In this document: positions 31,854 to 43,988 of the stretch, in pieces | How the letters are laid out: the number at the start of each line of letters is the position of its first letter | How positions within the stretch are numbered: position 1 is the stretch's first letter | NCBI GenBank assembly: GCA_015179125.1 | Contig: WHVA01000005.1 | Coordinates: 124,001-188,000 of the forward strand | Length of the DNA stretch: 64,000 nucleotides | Reading direction: 5' to 3' | From: Gautieria morchelliformis | Lineage: Eukaryota; Basidiomycota; Agaricomycetes; Gomphales; Gomphaceae | Notes under the pieces: model-generated | The model's database searches: none | The model's input: only the letters and a program-made list of their open reading frames with translations | Told to the model about the DNA's origin: nothing | Translations under genes and position numbers: made by a program

Positions 31854-33350
31854 TAGCGGTGCTCCATGATGCAAGGACTTGGAGACTCACTGAAGCCCCA
31901 AGCGGTGCAAACATCGTCGGGTCAAAATGGGTTTTCAGAGCAAAGTAGGATGCTGTGGGAAACATAGTCAGATATAAAGCCCGCCTTGTTGCACAAGGCT
32001 TCTCACAGGTACCTGGTGCCTGGCGTCGATTATTTCGACACGTTTGCCCCCGTAGCAAAACTAGCTTCTATTCAGACAGTACTGGCCTTGGCGGCTGCGA
32101 ACGACATGGAGCTTCATCAGATTGATATCAAGGGCGGGTACCTAAACGGAGAACTCACCAACAAAGAAACTATATACATGTCTCAACCGCCAGGGTATCC
32201 TGCGCCAAGCTCCTCGGGAAAAGTCTGTCTCCTGCAAAAGACATTGTATGGGTTAAAACAGTCTGGTCATCGTTGGTACCAAAAGCTTGTCAACATAATG
32301 CTTACCAAGTTACTCTTCTCCCGCTGCGACGTAGATCAGGCCGTTTTCTTTCGACGCACAAACAATGCACTCACGATCGTCTTGGTACATGTCGACGATT
32401 GCACTATTGCTGCGATGTCGGAGATGGTGGTAAAACAATTCAAAACCGGAATCTTGAAGCATGTTGAAATCACTGACCTCAGCGAACTGCATTGGCTATT
32501 AGGCATCAAAATCAATCGAGACAGAGAAAGACGAACCGTACATCTTTCTCAACGGTCCTACATGGAGTCAATTATACGTAAGTATAATTTCGAGGATCTC
32601 AAACCTGTATCCATGCCGATGGATTGTGGCCTATTTCTATCCATGTTGCCAATCCCTAAGATGGCTGAATGGGCAGAAATGCGAGACATACCTTATAGGG
32701 AGGCTGTTGGATCACTCATGTAAGCCACCCTCGGAACCCGCCCTGATATCGCCTTCGCCGTACAAGCCGTATCCAGATACTTGACCAAGTTTGGCCCCGG
32801 TCATTGGAGTGCAGTTAAACGAATTTTTCAGTACCTGAAGGGCTCTATGAACTTGTGGTTGACTTACGGTCATATGAAAAATGAACTGATCGGATACGCT
32901 GACGCCGATGGCAGTACAGCCGAAGATAGACATGCAATCTCAGGATACGCATTCATCATCAACGGTGGAGCTGTATCCTGGAGCGCAAAGCGTCAGTCGA
33001 TTGTGTCCCTATCCAGGTCGGAAAGCGAATACGTAGCTGCTGCTCATGCTGTGAAAGAGGCCCTGTGGCTTCGGTCACTGATTGAACAACTTTTCAACAA
33101 AAAATTGTTACCCACGACGTTGTTTTCTGACAATCAATCCACCATCGCACTTGCCAAAGATCATCAATACCACGCTAGAACCAAACACATTGATGTACAA
33201 TATCATTTTATCCGGTGGATCATTGAGAAAGGCGCGATTCGATTGGTTTACTACCCAACCGATGACATGGTAGCAGACATGCTTACCAAAGCGTTGCCGT
33301 CTGCCAAAGTAAAACATTTTGCGGTTGAACTCGGGTTGACTATGGTTTGA
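31854..33350 (+). pseudogene. Copia-1 reverse transcriptase and RNase H
   Basis: The Copia frame resumes after the AGAGT duplication. Landmarks: GSKWVFRAK, then a TAG near 31945 and a frame change near 32010; VDYFDTFAPVAKLASI; HQIDIKGGYLNGEL; KTLYGLKQSGHRWYQKL; the active site VHVDDCTIA (YVDD is usual); SELHWLLGIKI. A TAA at 32721-32723 precedes GTRPDIAFAV. RNase H shows YADADGS and SDNQSTIAL, and the gene ends DMLTKALPSAKVKHF. The final stop lies 7 bp before the 3' LTR, leaving just the purine tract. Confidence 0.9.
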
Positions 33351-33357
33351 GGGGGAG

Positions 33358-33601
33358 TGTAGGAGGTGAACACGTAAGCCAGGAGCAAACCATGTCACCC
33401 CGTGTCACCCCATTGTGACAACATATGCGCAGTCTCATTGTTCTACATTTTCCATTGTCCAACGTCCCTATTGTTGTTTATTCCCATTGTTCTCTTAGAC
33501 TATAAAGTAGGTAGTTAGAAGTCTTTCTTCCTCAGTACTTTGCACTCGAGCATTTACTGAGAATACTCGCATAGATAAATATATTTATAACAACTCTTAC
33601 A
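33358..33601 (+). repeat. Copia-1 3' LTR
   Basis: 244 bp, six substitutions from the 5' LTR, followed by TGCAC. Confidence 0.95.
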
Positions 33602-33606
33602 TGCAC

Positions 33607-33863
33607 CTGTTTGGGAAGCTGAATTGAAGGCCTCATTCATGAGGCCTGGATATAGCTGTCAACCCACTGCTATATGGGCAAGCCAGCGGGTGATTTGCCC
33701 AAGGGGAACATCAGGGTGGCCTGGCCCTGTATTGGGAATGAAGCTGTGATCAATGTCTGAAGGTTGTTTCCCTATGGCACCAGGATCTCATTGGGGCTTA
33801 CGGGATCCTGAAATCCTTCAGTCCTACAGCTACTGACTCCTCCTTGTCAATCTTCCCCTCACC
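33607..33863 (-). pseudogene. Gag-like remnant, inner piece
   Basis: This minus-strand coding trace lies between two insertions. It continues the frame of 34556-35514 (EGKIDKEESVAVGLKDF) and then leads toward 13144 through PNTGPGHPDVPLGQITRWL. Several stops are present. Confidence 0.45.
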
Positions 33864-33868
33864 CATTG

Positions 33869-34550
33869 TGTTACGTATCGAGATTTCCACTAAGTCGGAA
33901 CTGGAAAGGACAGCGGCTTCAACTTATAGGTTGCGCCCCCAATGGACTATCGTCCTAGGTATTTCGGAAATGAGTCGGAAGTTGGAAAGTACTGAGCCAA
34001 AGGTTTGGTCGGAACTTGAGGCGGAACTGAGGCGGAAAGCGGAAGACAGAGAGACTGAGATCTTGCTAGACTCGCTGTGCTAAGAACAGGAGATGGAGCG
34101 AAGGAAATCAAGTATCGAAGGTGATTATCTGATTGCAGAATAACAGACATACATGAGGGGGTTTTTATACAAAGCGCAGAGCAACAAGTAATGGTGTTGT
34201 ACTAAGCAAATTCCGGAGGAAGCGGAAGTCGAGTACAATGTGTGGGAACTAACTAATTGGGAACAATGGGACTACAAGGGGGGTTCAGGGTAAGGTAGAA
34301 CAATGGCAAAGAACAAGGGGTCGGGAAAACATATCTGACAACGAACTACAAGGGTGACCGGATATATGGTTTTGATGGATGGCGAGGTGGGTCCGGTGGG
34401 TCCGAGTAATAGAGTCGAAAGAACAAGGGAAATGTACAAGGGGCGGAATGTCGGAAATGTCGGAGGGGCGGAACGTTGTGCGGAACTATTGGAGGGGCGG
34501 AAGGAGTGGCGGAACTGAGGGTCGGAAGTCGGAAATGAACGGTCGTAACA
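33869..34550 (-). repeat. Gypsy-1 family solo LTR, TSD CATTG
   Basis: A 682-bp reverse-complement copy of the Gypsy-1 LTR, starting TGTTACGTATCG on the plus strand and ending GGTCGTAACA, with CATTG on both sides (33864-33868 and 34551-34555). It is more diverged than the Gypsy-1 LTR pair and splits the old gag frame. Confidence 0.9.
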
Positions 34551-34555
34551 CATTG

Positions 34556-35514
34556 GTGTCTCATTCTCCACCTCTTTTTCCTCATCATTTCCTTCGTTTT
34601 CCACCACTTGAGCCCCCTCTTCTCCTGGGTGAAGTGGAAGCTCATGGTGGTTGCTCCACTTGATCCTGAGGCCTTGTTATATATCGGGGATCCTGGAAAT
34701 CGGAACTAAAAGGACAGCGGCTTCAACTTATGTGTTGTGCCCCCAATGAACTATCATCCTAGGTCTTTTCAGCCCATATGTGTGTAGCTGCTCCATATTC
34801 TCATAGCGTTCTGCCGTCTATCTCTTCCATTGATGATAACTCAGACGTAAAGCTGTTCTCCATCCACTTCAGTCAGATACATGTTTCTGCCCCATCCCAG
34901 TATTTTTGTATCAACTGGAACTCCGTAATGTTGGGCAGATGCACAGCCATCGATTTCAATTGACATAATAGTCCTTTATAGGCATTTTCCCTTGCCTATA
35001 TTCATTGAACTTACACTGGAGGGAAGCAATAATTGAATAGAGCTTGTCCTAGTGAGTCAACCATCCAGAGTTTTATGTCTAGGGCTACAAATGTCATGAA
35101 GAAGTCCACAGCTTTGCCTTTCATGAAGGCCAGCATCTGCTTGACATGCTGCTTTTTTGGAAAACCAGTTCTTTCAAACCATGTGTTGACAGCGTAAGTC
35201 CAATGTTCAAAGGGATTTAATCTGCCATCCCTTCGTATGGGGCAGGGAAGTCTATCTTTATTTTAGTAGCTTGCTCCATATGCTGCTTCTCACGTTTCCA
35301 ATAGCGCTTGTGTTTTTCTCACTTTCGCCTACGCTCACCATCAGATAGTGTGAGCCACTTGTGGTGCCCGACTCTGACGAGCTAAGGTCACCTGGGTCAG
35401 GATCTCCCACTGCTGTGTTCAGACTAGCAAAATAGCTGAGCGGTGGAGGCTGGGCCATTGGGGCCTGCACCTCATGCGGGGCAGCAGATGGGTTTGGTTG
35501 TCCACCCAGCATTA
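34556..35514 (-). pseudogene. Gag-like gene remnant of an old LTR retroelement
   Basis: A minus-strand frame opens near 35514. It has a Pro/Ser-rich N-terminus, then a basic region, then the typical capsid start KIDFPAPYEGMAD (about 35240) with NPFEHWTYAVNTWFERTGF, a helical stretch (KQMLAFMKGKAVDFF) and ALFNYCFPP. The pattern of a YEG motif, a W-rich helix and CFP fits Gag proteins of basidiomycete retroelements. Frameshifts occur near 35260 and 35000. Downstream pieces lie at 33607-33863, 12942-13144 and 12335-12504. No protease or polymerase from this element is visible, so it is the oldest layer of the nest. Confidence 0.55.
34697..34768 (-). repeat. Truncated Gypsy-1 LTR fragment
   Basis: About 70 bp match the inner part of the Gypsy-1 LTR in reverse orientation (AGGACAGCGGCTTCAACTTA and CCCCCAATG-ACTATC-TCCTAGG). 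Both ends are truncated and no target duplication was seen. Confidence 0.75.
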
Positions 35515-36203
35515 TTGTGGAGCACCTAAGTAGCATGAGCCAATAGAGGGAACGAGAGGGAGGGAGCAGACAGGGACGGACATCATACGTGGCTGCACTC
35601 AAGGGTAACATACCACTCTCACACCCCAGCAACCTAGCAAAAGCAAAAGTGAGAGCAAGACAGATACTGATAGATACTGACCCTCAAGGGGAACAGGATA
35701 CACTTGGCGAGCTAATGGAGCAGGAGCTAGTGACCAAAGCAAATGAGGCCGTCAGCAACCTGGAAGAGGAGCATTGCTTGACTGACTCAGCCTTCATTGG
35801 GGCAAAGAAACTCGCAAATGGAGGGGTCATTTTCGACCTAGACATGGAGGAGGCAGTGAGATGGATACAGGCGAACAAGGGAGCATTCCACAGCAAGTTC
35901 AGCAGAACGGCCACGATAAAGGACAGAGCCCTATCCCTGATAGTGGAATACGTACCCTTGAGTCACTCACCCGAGGCACTAGTAGAGATGAGGAACATAG
36001 AATGTGACTCGAGACTCCCAACTGGCATGCTACTGTCAACCCGCTGGATAAAGCCAATCCACAGAAGGACAGTGGGGCAGAGATCTGCCCATATTATTGC
36101 CAAGTTTGCCACACCGAGGCTGCGAACCAGGGCATCAGAGATGGGCTAGTAATTGCCGGCAAGCGGATGTGGGCTAGGATAATGAAGTGGGAACTGCGCC
36201 GTT

Positions 36204-36764
36204 TGTTACGATACGATCCGTCGTAAGGTTGACCGAGGTCAGGGACGAAACCTGAGGCAAGGTCCGAGGTTACGGGGCGAGGGTTGGATGGGGAAGTCGG
36301 AGAGGGACTTGGCTTCAGCTTATGTGCTGCGCTGACCCTACGCACGAGTCCCAACTTCGGAGGTAAATGAATAAGAGGCGAGGTTTGGCTTAAGAGGCGA
36401 GGCTTAGAAACTAGCTAAGGATCGAAGGGATACGATAGTTGATTTTCAGACTGAGGAGTAGGAATGCATACAAGGGGGTTATATACGAGCGAGGGTACGA
36501 GTCAGGGGCGAACATATTAGTGGAGGTCAGGGCGAGGTCAGGAGGCCGAGGTCAGGGCGAGGTAATATACGAATGATGCATGATGGAGCGGAATCAGTAA
36601 CTAAGGGGATACAGGCATGGGGTCAAGGTCGGATATGAACTCAAGCTCAGGCTCGGGCTTGGGCGCGGATAAGGATCATATGTACTCGGGCACGAATATC
36701 ACAAGGCTCGGGCTCGGAAGAAGGTTTTACCGGTAAGTAACCGGCCAAAGGCCGGGTCCTTACA
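36204..36764 (-). repeat. Gypsy-2 family solo LTR, TSD CCGTT
   Basis: A 561-bp reverse-complement copy of the Gypsy-2 LTR inside LINE ORF1, with CCGTT at 36199-36203 and 36765-36769. Removing the LTR and one CCGTT restores the ORF1 frame exactly. Confidence 0.95.
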
Positions 36765-37186
36765 CCGTTGCCTAAAGTGCCAAAAATACAATGCACGACA
36801 CATTGCAGCAGAGTGTAATGGCCAAGACACATGCGGCATGTGCAGTAGTGAGCACAGAACAGCAGAATGTCAGGAGAACAATCCAGCGAACTTCAAGTGC
36901 ATCAACTGCAATGTATATGGACATGCGTCGTGGGACAGAACGTGTCCAGCATTCAGGATAGCATGCACAGCAGCAGAAAAGAGTGACCCTGAACACACAC
37001 AAATTTTTCCCAGATGAAAACCTGTGGACATGGGAGCAACAGGGGATGGCGGAAGAAGTAGAGGACATGGGGGACCTGCTGAAAATGGCCTACACCAGGG
37101 AGGACAGAGAACGAGGAGCAACGGGATGGGGGCACAGCAGAGAGAGGCTGGAGCGCTGGGGTCACAGGGGACAACAAGGGGATAAT

Positions 37187-39349
37187 CACCGCGTTTTAGG
37201 GGTTCGTAATCGTGGTGGGAATTCTCATGAGTAGGTGAGATCTAGCGGGGTTATAGTGGATGCTCGGGCTGTGATCAGTCGGGGTACTCTGATCATGAAT
37301 ATGGTGTGCCTTGCGTTCAGTTTAGATACCTTCATAGATGTTAGTCCTTGTTCGTAGGTCCAAACAGTATAGGTATTCAGAATCATAACACGTGGGCTCA
37401 TCACAGCCTGACTGACGCTCCTCATCTGAGCACAAGTTTTTATTAACTTGTCAAATTGTGCCCGCACATATCGTGTATTTGCGATGCTATTACCTACATC
37501 CATGTTTAAGCCTCGCAAGTAGTCCTAATCTGCTTATACTTGAGCCCCTCGAAACCAGGCAGATCGGTGGAGATAAAAGTAGTTCCATTACTCTAATAGG
37601 TAGCACCTCAATGCATGCGTCATAGCTACATCGCGTCCACACCGCCCCATAGAAATTTCTTTTCTACCTTAAGAGCCGTTCCACTGCCTTCCCCGCACCC
37701 TGAAAACATGCGGGTTGTTCACCACAACCTGAGCAACCCATATCTGAACCCACCGCCAACTCTGAACAAATTCGAAGTTGCGTAAGAAGTGGCATGCGAT
37801 GGCTCTTGAGACTCAAGAAGTATTATGGCAGGAAGTTGAGTGTTCGACAACTGAACCACAGAGTGATGATGGGATAGTTGACCCCCTCGAGCTTCTTCGT
37901 GGTATTAAGAACAAAAAACATTCGCTTGATGCAGGGGACGATGCATGCACTACCAAGAAGCCGGCACGCTCTAACACCACAAGTTCTCATTAGTCTCATA
38001 TTCCAATAACAGATTTGACTCACCTTGGTCTTGCCTTACTGTCACTAGCTGCTTCTGCGCCATCTGAGAACGACCGTGGTACTGGAAATTATGGTGCACA
38101 AATCACCAGGTGAGTATTTTTTGAGGTCAGCGAGCATATACTTAATTGGTTACCTACTTGAGTAGAGACGGACCCTCACGCGCATTGAACCAGATAATGA
38201 CTAAGTACATTATTAGTTGCATATTCAAACATGATAAGGTGACTTCACCTCGTCGGGTAGTTCAGCTGCACGCAGGGATATAAATCTGAGTGCGGCAGTG
38301 CATGAGTCATGTGTACGCATGGTGTTGGGCTGTGTAACGAGGCGCATATAGTCAACAGATCGAGTCTGAGAAACATGATGACATGGTACTTACACGGGCT
38401 GAAGTACCACCTCGTGCACGGCGTGTGCTGCTTCGCGCGCATGACCCTGCGGTAGAGGCGCTGAGGAGGGCGAGGGGGAGCGCATGGAAAGGCGGTGGAT
38501 TTGTGCAGTGGATGGGGACGTCGATGGGGAGAGCGGGAGGGGCAGGGAGGAGAAGAAATGCTGCGAGAGGTGGTATAAGAATTTTAACGGACTGCGCGAG
38601 TGGAATTTGAACAGCTTGCAACCACTACTGCTTCCCGCACAAGCAGCGGCAGCCCGCGGCCCCTGTGCTGTCTGCGCTGTCGCCACCGGCACATGCACCC
38701 GAACCCAGACCCAGCGGCACACACGCACACGGCCCCGCACATTCACACGTCCGCGCCCTTCCCTGTGCCGCCGCTCTCGCCGTTCCCCCGCGCACCGTGG
38801 TTCGTGATGTGTGGTGTGCGCACGCTGTGGGGCACGAAAAGCGAAAAGCAGACATGTCCATGACCGTGATGTGCCGCCTAGTGCTACTGGCCCACGAGAA
38901 GAGTGTACTCTAATTACATAAGGTCGGGATCTGAAAGGACTTCGGAGAATTCTACTGGTACTTAGCTTACCGTATTAAACTTTGTTCTATATGTTGCAGG
39001 CATATAAGCCTTTGGAAGGGCATGGTGTTGCTTTAGGATGAATATATGTGCTCGCAGCGACGTTATGTTATTATGGGATGTTCGAAGACCAATCTGTGAT
39101 AAGTGCTTGGCTAATTTAGAGATATTTAGAGATATTTAGATGACTGACCTCGTTGGGGATTCTTGATGCGATCCACTGGCCCAAGTACCGACGTTCGGTC
39201 GGATTCTGGTTCGGTCTGGGATATTCAGACATTCAACTGTGGTGACATACTCAAACCAGAGACTATACAAGAATACCTTCAATTATGTGCTACATTCTTA
39301 TGGGTTCATGAGGACCTGATCTACAAATACTAACCCATAAAACGCGGTG
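37187..39349. mobile_element. 2.16-kb inverted-repeat DNA element inside the LINE
   Basis: The left end CACCGCGTTTTAGGGGTTCG (37187 on) and the reverse complement of the right end, CACCGCGTTTTATGGGTTAG (ending 39349), match at 18 of the first 20 bases. LINE ORF1 coding stops at one end and resumes at the other. I could not find a convincing target duplication. No transposase is recognisable, but coding-like traces exist (see 37772-38110). A GC-rich island occupies about 38400-38830. Confidence 0.65.
37772..38110 (+). pseudogene. Coding-like trace inside the 2.16-kb element
   Basis: A plus-strand frame reads RKKWHAMALETQEVLWQEVE and continues, Asp/Ser/Lys-rich, to a TAG near 37993. The next stretch reads LGLALLSLAASAPSENDRG and GNYGAQIT and ends at a GTGAGT donor at about 38110. 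It looks like two exons of a spliced protein or one frame with a stop. I recognise no family; it could be transposase-derived or captured host sequence. Confidence 0.3.
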
Positions 39350-39609
39350 AAAGGTAACTCCCAATACAGAGGACGAACGGGACACAGGGAAAGTGAGCTG
39401 GGAAGCAGGAGAAGAGCGAATCCCCGAGTAGGGCACAAGGATCAAGGGTGGCAAGGGTTGGAACCGGGGGAAGTAAGGCAAAGCTGGCTAGATGAATATG
39501 GTATTGGCGGTAGCCATGAACAGATGCAAGAGAGGGGAGACAATAACGATAACAACGAAGACTTATACCGCGGATGAGTGAAAGAGGACAACAGATCGCA
39601 TAACTGAGA

Positions 39610-42600
39610 ATGAGACAACAAAACGTCAACAAGTCACTGATAGCGATGTCGGAAATGATAGCTAAGTGCTCACCTGACTGTTACGATATCCCCACAATCC
39701 AAGAACCGTATATTGATTTCTTGGGAAATGCCAGAGCCACGCCAAGCTGGTATTCTGTGTACCCGGGGACCCACTTCTGTGAAAAGGAAAAGCGCACGAG
39801 ATCGATGCTGCTAATAAGCAAACGAATAGCCAGTGGATCATGGAGAGCGGTAGAGATAGGCACACCAGATGTCATGGCGGTAAGGCTCAAAATGAGCATG
39901 GGCAATATCCTCATTATCAATGTGTACGCAGACTGTATACAATCTGACAGCATAATAGCCATACAGGAGTACTTGCAGAGATGCGCAGCAGAGGAGGACA
40001 CACAAGAACGGGACATAGAGGGAATGGTCTGGTTGGGGTGCTTCAACAGGCACCACCCGATGTGGGATGAGCTATGAAATTCCCATCTGTTCACCAGGGC
40101 CAACCTGGACAAAGCACAAACGTTGCTAGATGCGATTTCAGACCACGACCTACACATGGCCTTACCAAAGGGGGTGCCCACACTCAAAGCGATGGCAACT
40201 GGCGAACAGACAATGTCTTCATCTCTTCTACATTAGTCGATAGCCTAATCAGTTGTAAGGCAGAACCAGAAGGACGACCCCGGAAAAGCGACCACTTCCC
40301 CATCGACACCATTCTCGATGTCGCCCTCAGAGAGAGCACACAGAAACCAAAACCAAATTACCGACAGGTAGATTGGAAGGCGTACAATGAGCGGCTGGCG
40401 AAGAGGCTCAGCGAGGCGATAAGTACGCCAGTACCAGTCACGCCACAGCAGTTCTACAGTCACCTCCACGCTCTAACTAGGGCTATAACGGAAACAACAG
40501 AAGAGCTAATACCCAAGAGCAAACCGTCCCCCTACATGAAGCGCTGGTGGTCGCTGCAGCTGACACAAACACGATCAGAGACGAGACAACTGGGCAGGAG
40601 GTTGTAAGGGCAACCCTGGCTGGTTGTGGAGATCACACTACCACACAACTGACAAGGGGAAATCCAAAGTATGTGTAAATGAACAGAGTATACAAGAGAG
40701 GGGATTCTCACATCACAAGGGGAAATCCAAAGAGAAGAGTCTAAGGACCCCCAATGTCAGCGAGCCCGTATTATACTACGCTGCGCAGCTAGGGACAACA
40801 CTTGGCACCTGCCATCAACCCTGCATCCCCCTGACCTCCCTGACCCTTGATCCTTGATGCCACCTATTACACGAGTCGCTTGATTTACGACACTGTTCCG
40901 AGAGTGGAAGTCGGAAATTGGAGTGGAACTGGCAAAGCGAACAGAACTGGTGGAAGTTCTGCCAGAAGCGGAATCATTTCCGAAAGCGGAGGCGGAGATG
41001 GAATCGGAACCGGAACTGGAGTCGGAAATGGAGTCGGAACTGGAAATGGAAAACAGGGTGTCCCCTGACAGAGGTCTTACGCACGACGGAATGACCCTAC
41101 AGATGCAGCGCATGAAGAGTACAGGATGGCTAGAAATCGATACACTGGAGCCATCAAGAGGTCTAAGAAAGACCACTTGAAGGACTTCTTAGCGAACATA
41201 GACCAGAAAACGATATGGACGGCGCACAGGTATGCCTCAACCAACGCATCTGATGGGGGACGGGCGCATATCCCAACACTAGAGTCTATCCAAGCCAGTG
41301 GCACACATATAATAGCAGAAACAAATGAGCAAAAAGCTGACCTGCTGTTCGACACGTTCTTCCCGAAACCAAACGCAGATGCAGAATGAGTGCCGGAGGA
41401 CTATGTGTACCCAACCCCAGCTTTCAAGTACGAGCCAATATCGGATGCACAAATAAGGAGGGCCGTAGAACAGCTCAACCCGTTTAAGGCACCGGGAGAG
41501 AACGGTATCCCTAACGTACTCATCAAGCAGTGTATTAATGTGCTCCTACCATACATAAGGCCCCTCTTCCAAGCAACCTTCGAGCTTAAGGTCTACCCTG
41601 CAGAGTGGAGGGACTCAGTCACGAGAGTCTCCGCCAGCCAGGGAAGGCGGATTATATGGTCCCCGGAGCCTATAGACCAATCGCTTTGCTGGACACTATA
41701 GGTAAAGTGTTGTCAGCTTGCGTGGCAGAGGATCTGGTAAAAATGACAGAGAGATACCGATTACTGCCCGACAACCACTATGGCTCCAGACCTGGGTGAA
41801 CCACAACCAACACCATACATTATGTGATAAGCGAAGCGAAGGATGCTTGGAGGCGAGGGAGAGTCATGGGGGTGCTATACCTGGATATCAAGGGGGCATT
41901 CCCAAGCATTATCCTGGACAGACTTACTCACAACATGCGCAGATGCGGGGTGCCGGTCGAATATACAGACTGGATATACAGGAAGGTTAAGAACAGACTC
42001 ACCATGGTCAGCTTCGATGACCACACATCAGCGACCAGACCAATAGGATGGGGGATGGACCAAGGGTGCCCCCTCTCAGCCATCACTTACCAGTTCTACA
42101 ACAGTGACTTGCTAGAAGTTGTAGAAGGCAGAAAAGGGGAAGGTAGTGTGGGGTTCGTGGATGACACAACTATCATAGCCGAAGGAGCCAACCTAGAAGA
42201 AGCGTTCAGCAAGTTGACCAACATAATGGTCAGGCCAGGTGGAGCCTATAGCTGGGCCGCAAAACACAATTGTCAATTCGCGATAGAGAAGTTCGGGCTA
42301 ATGGGACTCACCAGGCACAGAGAGAGGGACCCCATGAGGCCGAGCAAGACCAGGCCGATGGCAAGGCTGCAGATAACAATCGGCCAACATGTTATCAAGC
42401 CTACAGTAACACACAAGCTCCTAGGAGTAGTGATGGACTAGGAGCTAAGATTCAGTCAGCTTCACCAACCTTCTGTATTGTCCAAGGTATGCCTCCCCTT
42501 TTTTCAGGGCGTAGTTGGCATGCTCGACTACAGCTAAGCATATGAGAATCTACTATCTAACTGTTGCGGTCCTGAGGTTGCTTTACGCGGCTGACGTGTT

Positions 42601-43988
42601 CCTTATACCAGCGACCAAGTGAGGCAAAGGAACAAAATGAAAAGTAAACAAGCTGGCACGGATCCAAAGGCAAGTGGCGTTAGAAATCACAGGGGCCCTT
42701 AAGACTATGGCCACTGACACACTAGGTGCACATGCCAACCTTTTACCTTTCCCATTGTTGGTCTCTAAGCTAGTACATAGGGCGGCGGCAAGGTTGGCTT
42801 GTCTTCCTTATAGTCACCCTCTCGCAGCAAGACAAAAAGGGCAGCGAAAAGATATGTGAAGTGGCACTGTTCTCCCCTCCATGAAATCTTACATGCTTAC
42901 AACTTAGACCCAGACAGAATGGAGAAAATCCAGATGGCAGTTTATGGGCCCAAGTGGGCCCCAGCCTTTAGCATGAGCATCCCACAAGACAATAAACGAG
43001 CAATCAGGGAGATCAAGGCGGAAAAAGCAGAAGTGGTGGTGTTCTCAGACGGGTTGTGCATAGAGGGAGGAGTAGGGGCGTGGCAGTGTTGTACAAGAAC
43101 GGGAAGGAGCTCAAGTCCGTGCGGCTATACATGGGACCGGAGAGTGAACACATGGTGTTCGAGGCCGAGGTAGCGGGGGCAGCCATGGGGGCTAAGATGC
43201 TAAACATGGAGAGGAGCAGCAAATACACAGTTGCCCTAGACAATCAAGCGGCCATCCAGATGACCAGGAGGGAGAGTGTCATCTCTGGCCAGTACCTGGT
43301 AACTGCAGTACACAGGCAAATCCAAGGAGTGGTCCAACAACAAGCAGGAGCAAAGGTCGTAATGAGATGGGTACCGGGACATGAGGGTGTGGAAGGGAAC
43401 TAAAGAGTGGATGAAGAGGCGAAGAAGGCAGTGAAGGGGGAGACCAGCGAGGAATGGCAAATCCCAATAGAGTGCCGGGGAGTGCTACTGATAAGCAGGG
43501 CAGCTGAGAATCAAAGGCACAATGCAGAGCTAAAGCGAAGCGCACAGGAAACATTCACTAAGTTGGCTAGAGCTCGATTTGCGTATGAGGTTGACCCTAC
43601 AATGCCATCAGCAGCCTTCTCAAACATCACCAAGAACATGCCGTGCAAACATGCGGCCTTACTCATTCAGATTAGGATGGGGCACATCTCTTTAAACAAA
43701 CACCTATATAAGATACGCAAAGCGGACTCCCCACTATGTCCGGCATGTAGGAATGCGCAGGAGACTGTGCACCACTACCTGTTTCGGTGCCTGGCATTCA
43801 TGGAACAAAGGAAGCGGCTGGAAAGGAAGCTATGGAGGAGCGCGGGCTCCGTGAAAACACTGTTAGGAGGGCACATGGAACATTTGTTCAGATATGTACA
43901 CGAGACGAGAAGGTTCGAGAAGGCATTCAGGGACATGACTCTTCCGGCAAAGAAGGAGAATAGGGGCAGAGGGAGGAAGAAGAATTAG
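39610..43988 (+). pseudogene. LINE ORF2: endonuclease, reverse transcriptase, RNase H
   Basis: The endonuclease-like part starts QQNVNKSL and includes NVYAD and a degenerate GCFNRHHPMWDE, then SDHFPI. A TGA at 40075-40077 and a frameshift near 40200 follow. After the family A LTR come reverse transcriptase motifs KAPGENGIPN, GAYRPIALLDTIGK, LYLDIKGAFPS, GMDQGCPLS and the active site GFVDDTTIIA. Stops include TGA 41387 and 41797 and TAG 42439, and a frameshift lies near 41640. RNase H shows FSDGLC, MVFEAEVAGA, LDNQAAIQ and VPGHEGVEGN. The C-terminus has CPACRNAQETVHHYLFRC. Most nonsense codons fit C-to-T changes. Confidence 0.85.
40603..41070. repeat. Solo LTR, family A, TSD GAGGT
   Basis: The 468-bp copy of the 12510-12936 element has the same TG...CA ends and GAGGT on both sides (40598-40602 and 41071-41075). 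It carries an extra segment of about 60 bp in which the phrase ACAAGGGGAAATCCAAAG is duplicated. Removing it and one GAGGT restores the LINE ORF2 reading. Confidence 0.9.

Larger units (their letters stand above)
13145..33601 (+). mobile_element. Copia-1 LTR retrotransposon (host of the nested Gypsy pair)
   Basis: Two 244-bp LTRs (13145-13388 and 33358-33601), TG...CA ends and the target duplication TGCAC (13140-13144 and 33602-33606) define the element. Without the nested Gypsy-1 it is about 5 kb. Gene order is gag, protease, integrase, reverse transcriptase, RNase H, which is the Copia (Pseudoviridae) order. A purine tract GGGGGAG precedes the 3' LTR. The LTRs differ at six positions by eye (about 2.5%). 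The coding region has several stops and frameshifts, so the element is dead. Confidence 0.95.
35589..39577 (+). pseudogene. LINE ORF1 (nucleic-acid-binding), in three pieces
   Basis: Piece one (35589 to about 36203) holds a charged helical region (ILIDTDPQGEQDTLGEL, EQELVTKANEAV) with a frameshift near 36112. After the solo LTR, piece two (36765-37186) has three closely spaced Cys/His knuckles: CLKCQKYNARHIAAEC, CGMCSSEHRTAEC and CINCNVYGHASWDRTC. These triple knuckles are typical of LINE ORF1 proteins that coat element RNA. After the 2.2-kb insertion, piece three (39350-39577) is hydrophilic, rich in R, G and N, and ends in TGA. Confidence 0.8.

Noticed and set aside
38255..38285. tRNA-like GGTAGTTCAGCTGCACGC
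   Set aside because: Resembles a D-arm phrase, but no acceptor, anticodon or T-arm could be paired around it.
38383..38913. Several overlapping frames in the GC-rich block
   Set aside because: High GC content suppresses stop codons in all frames; no motif or splice structure favours any one.
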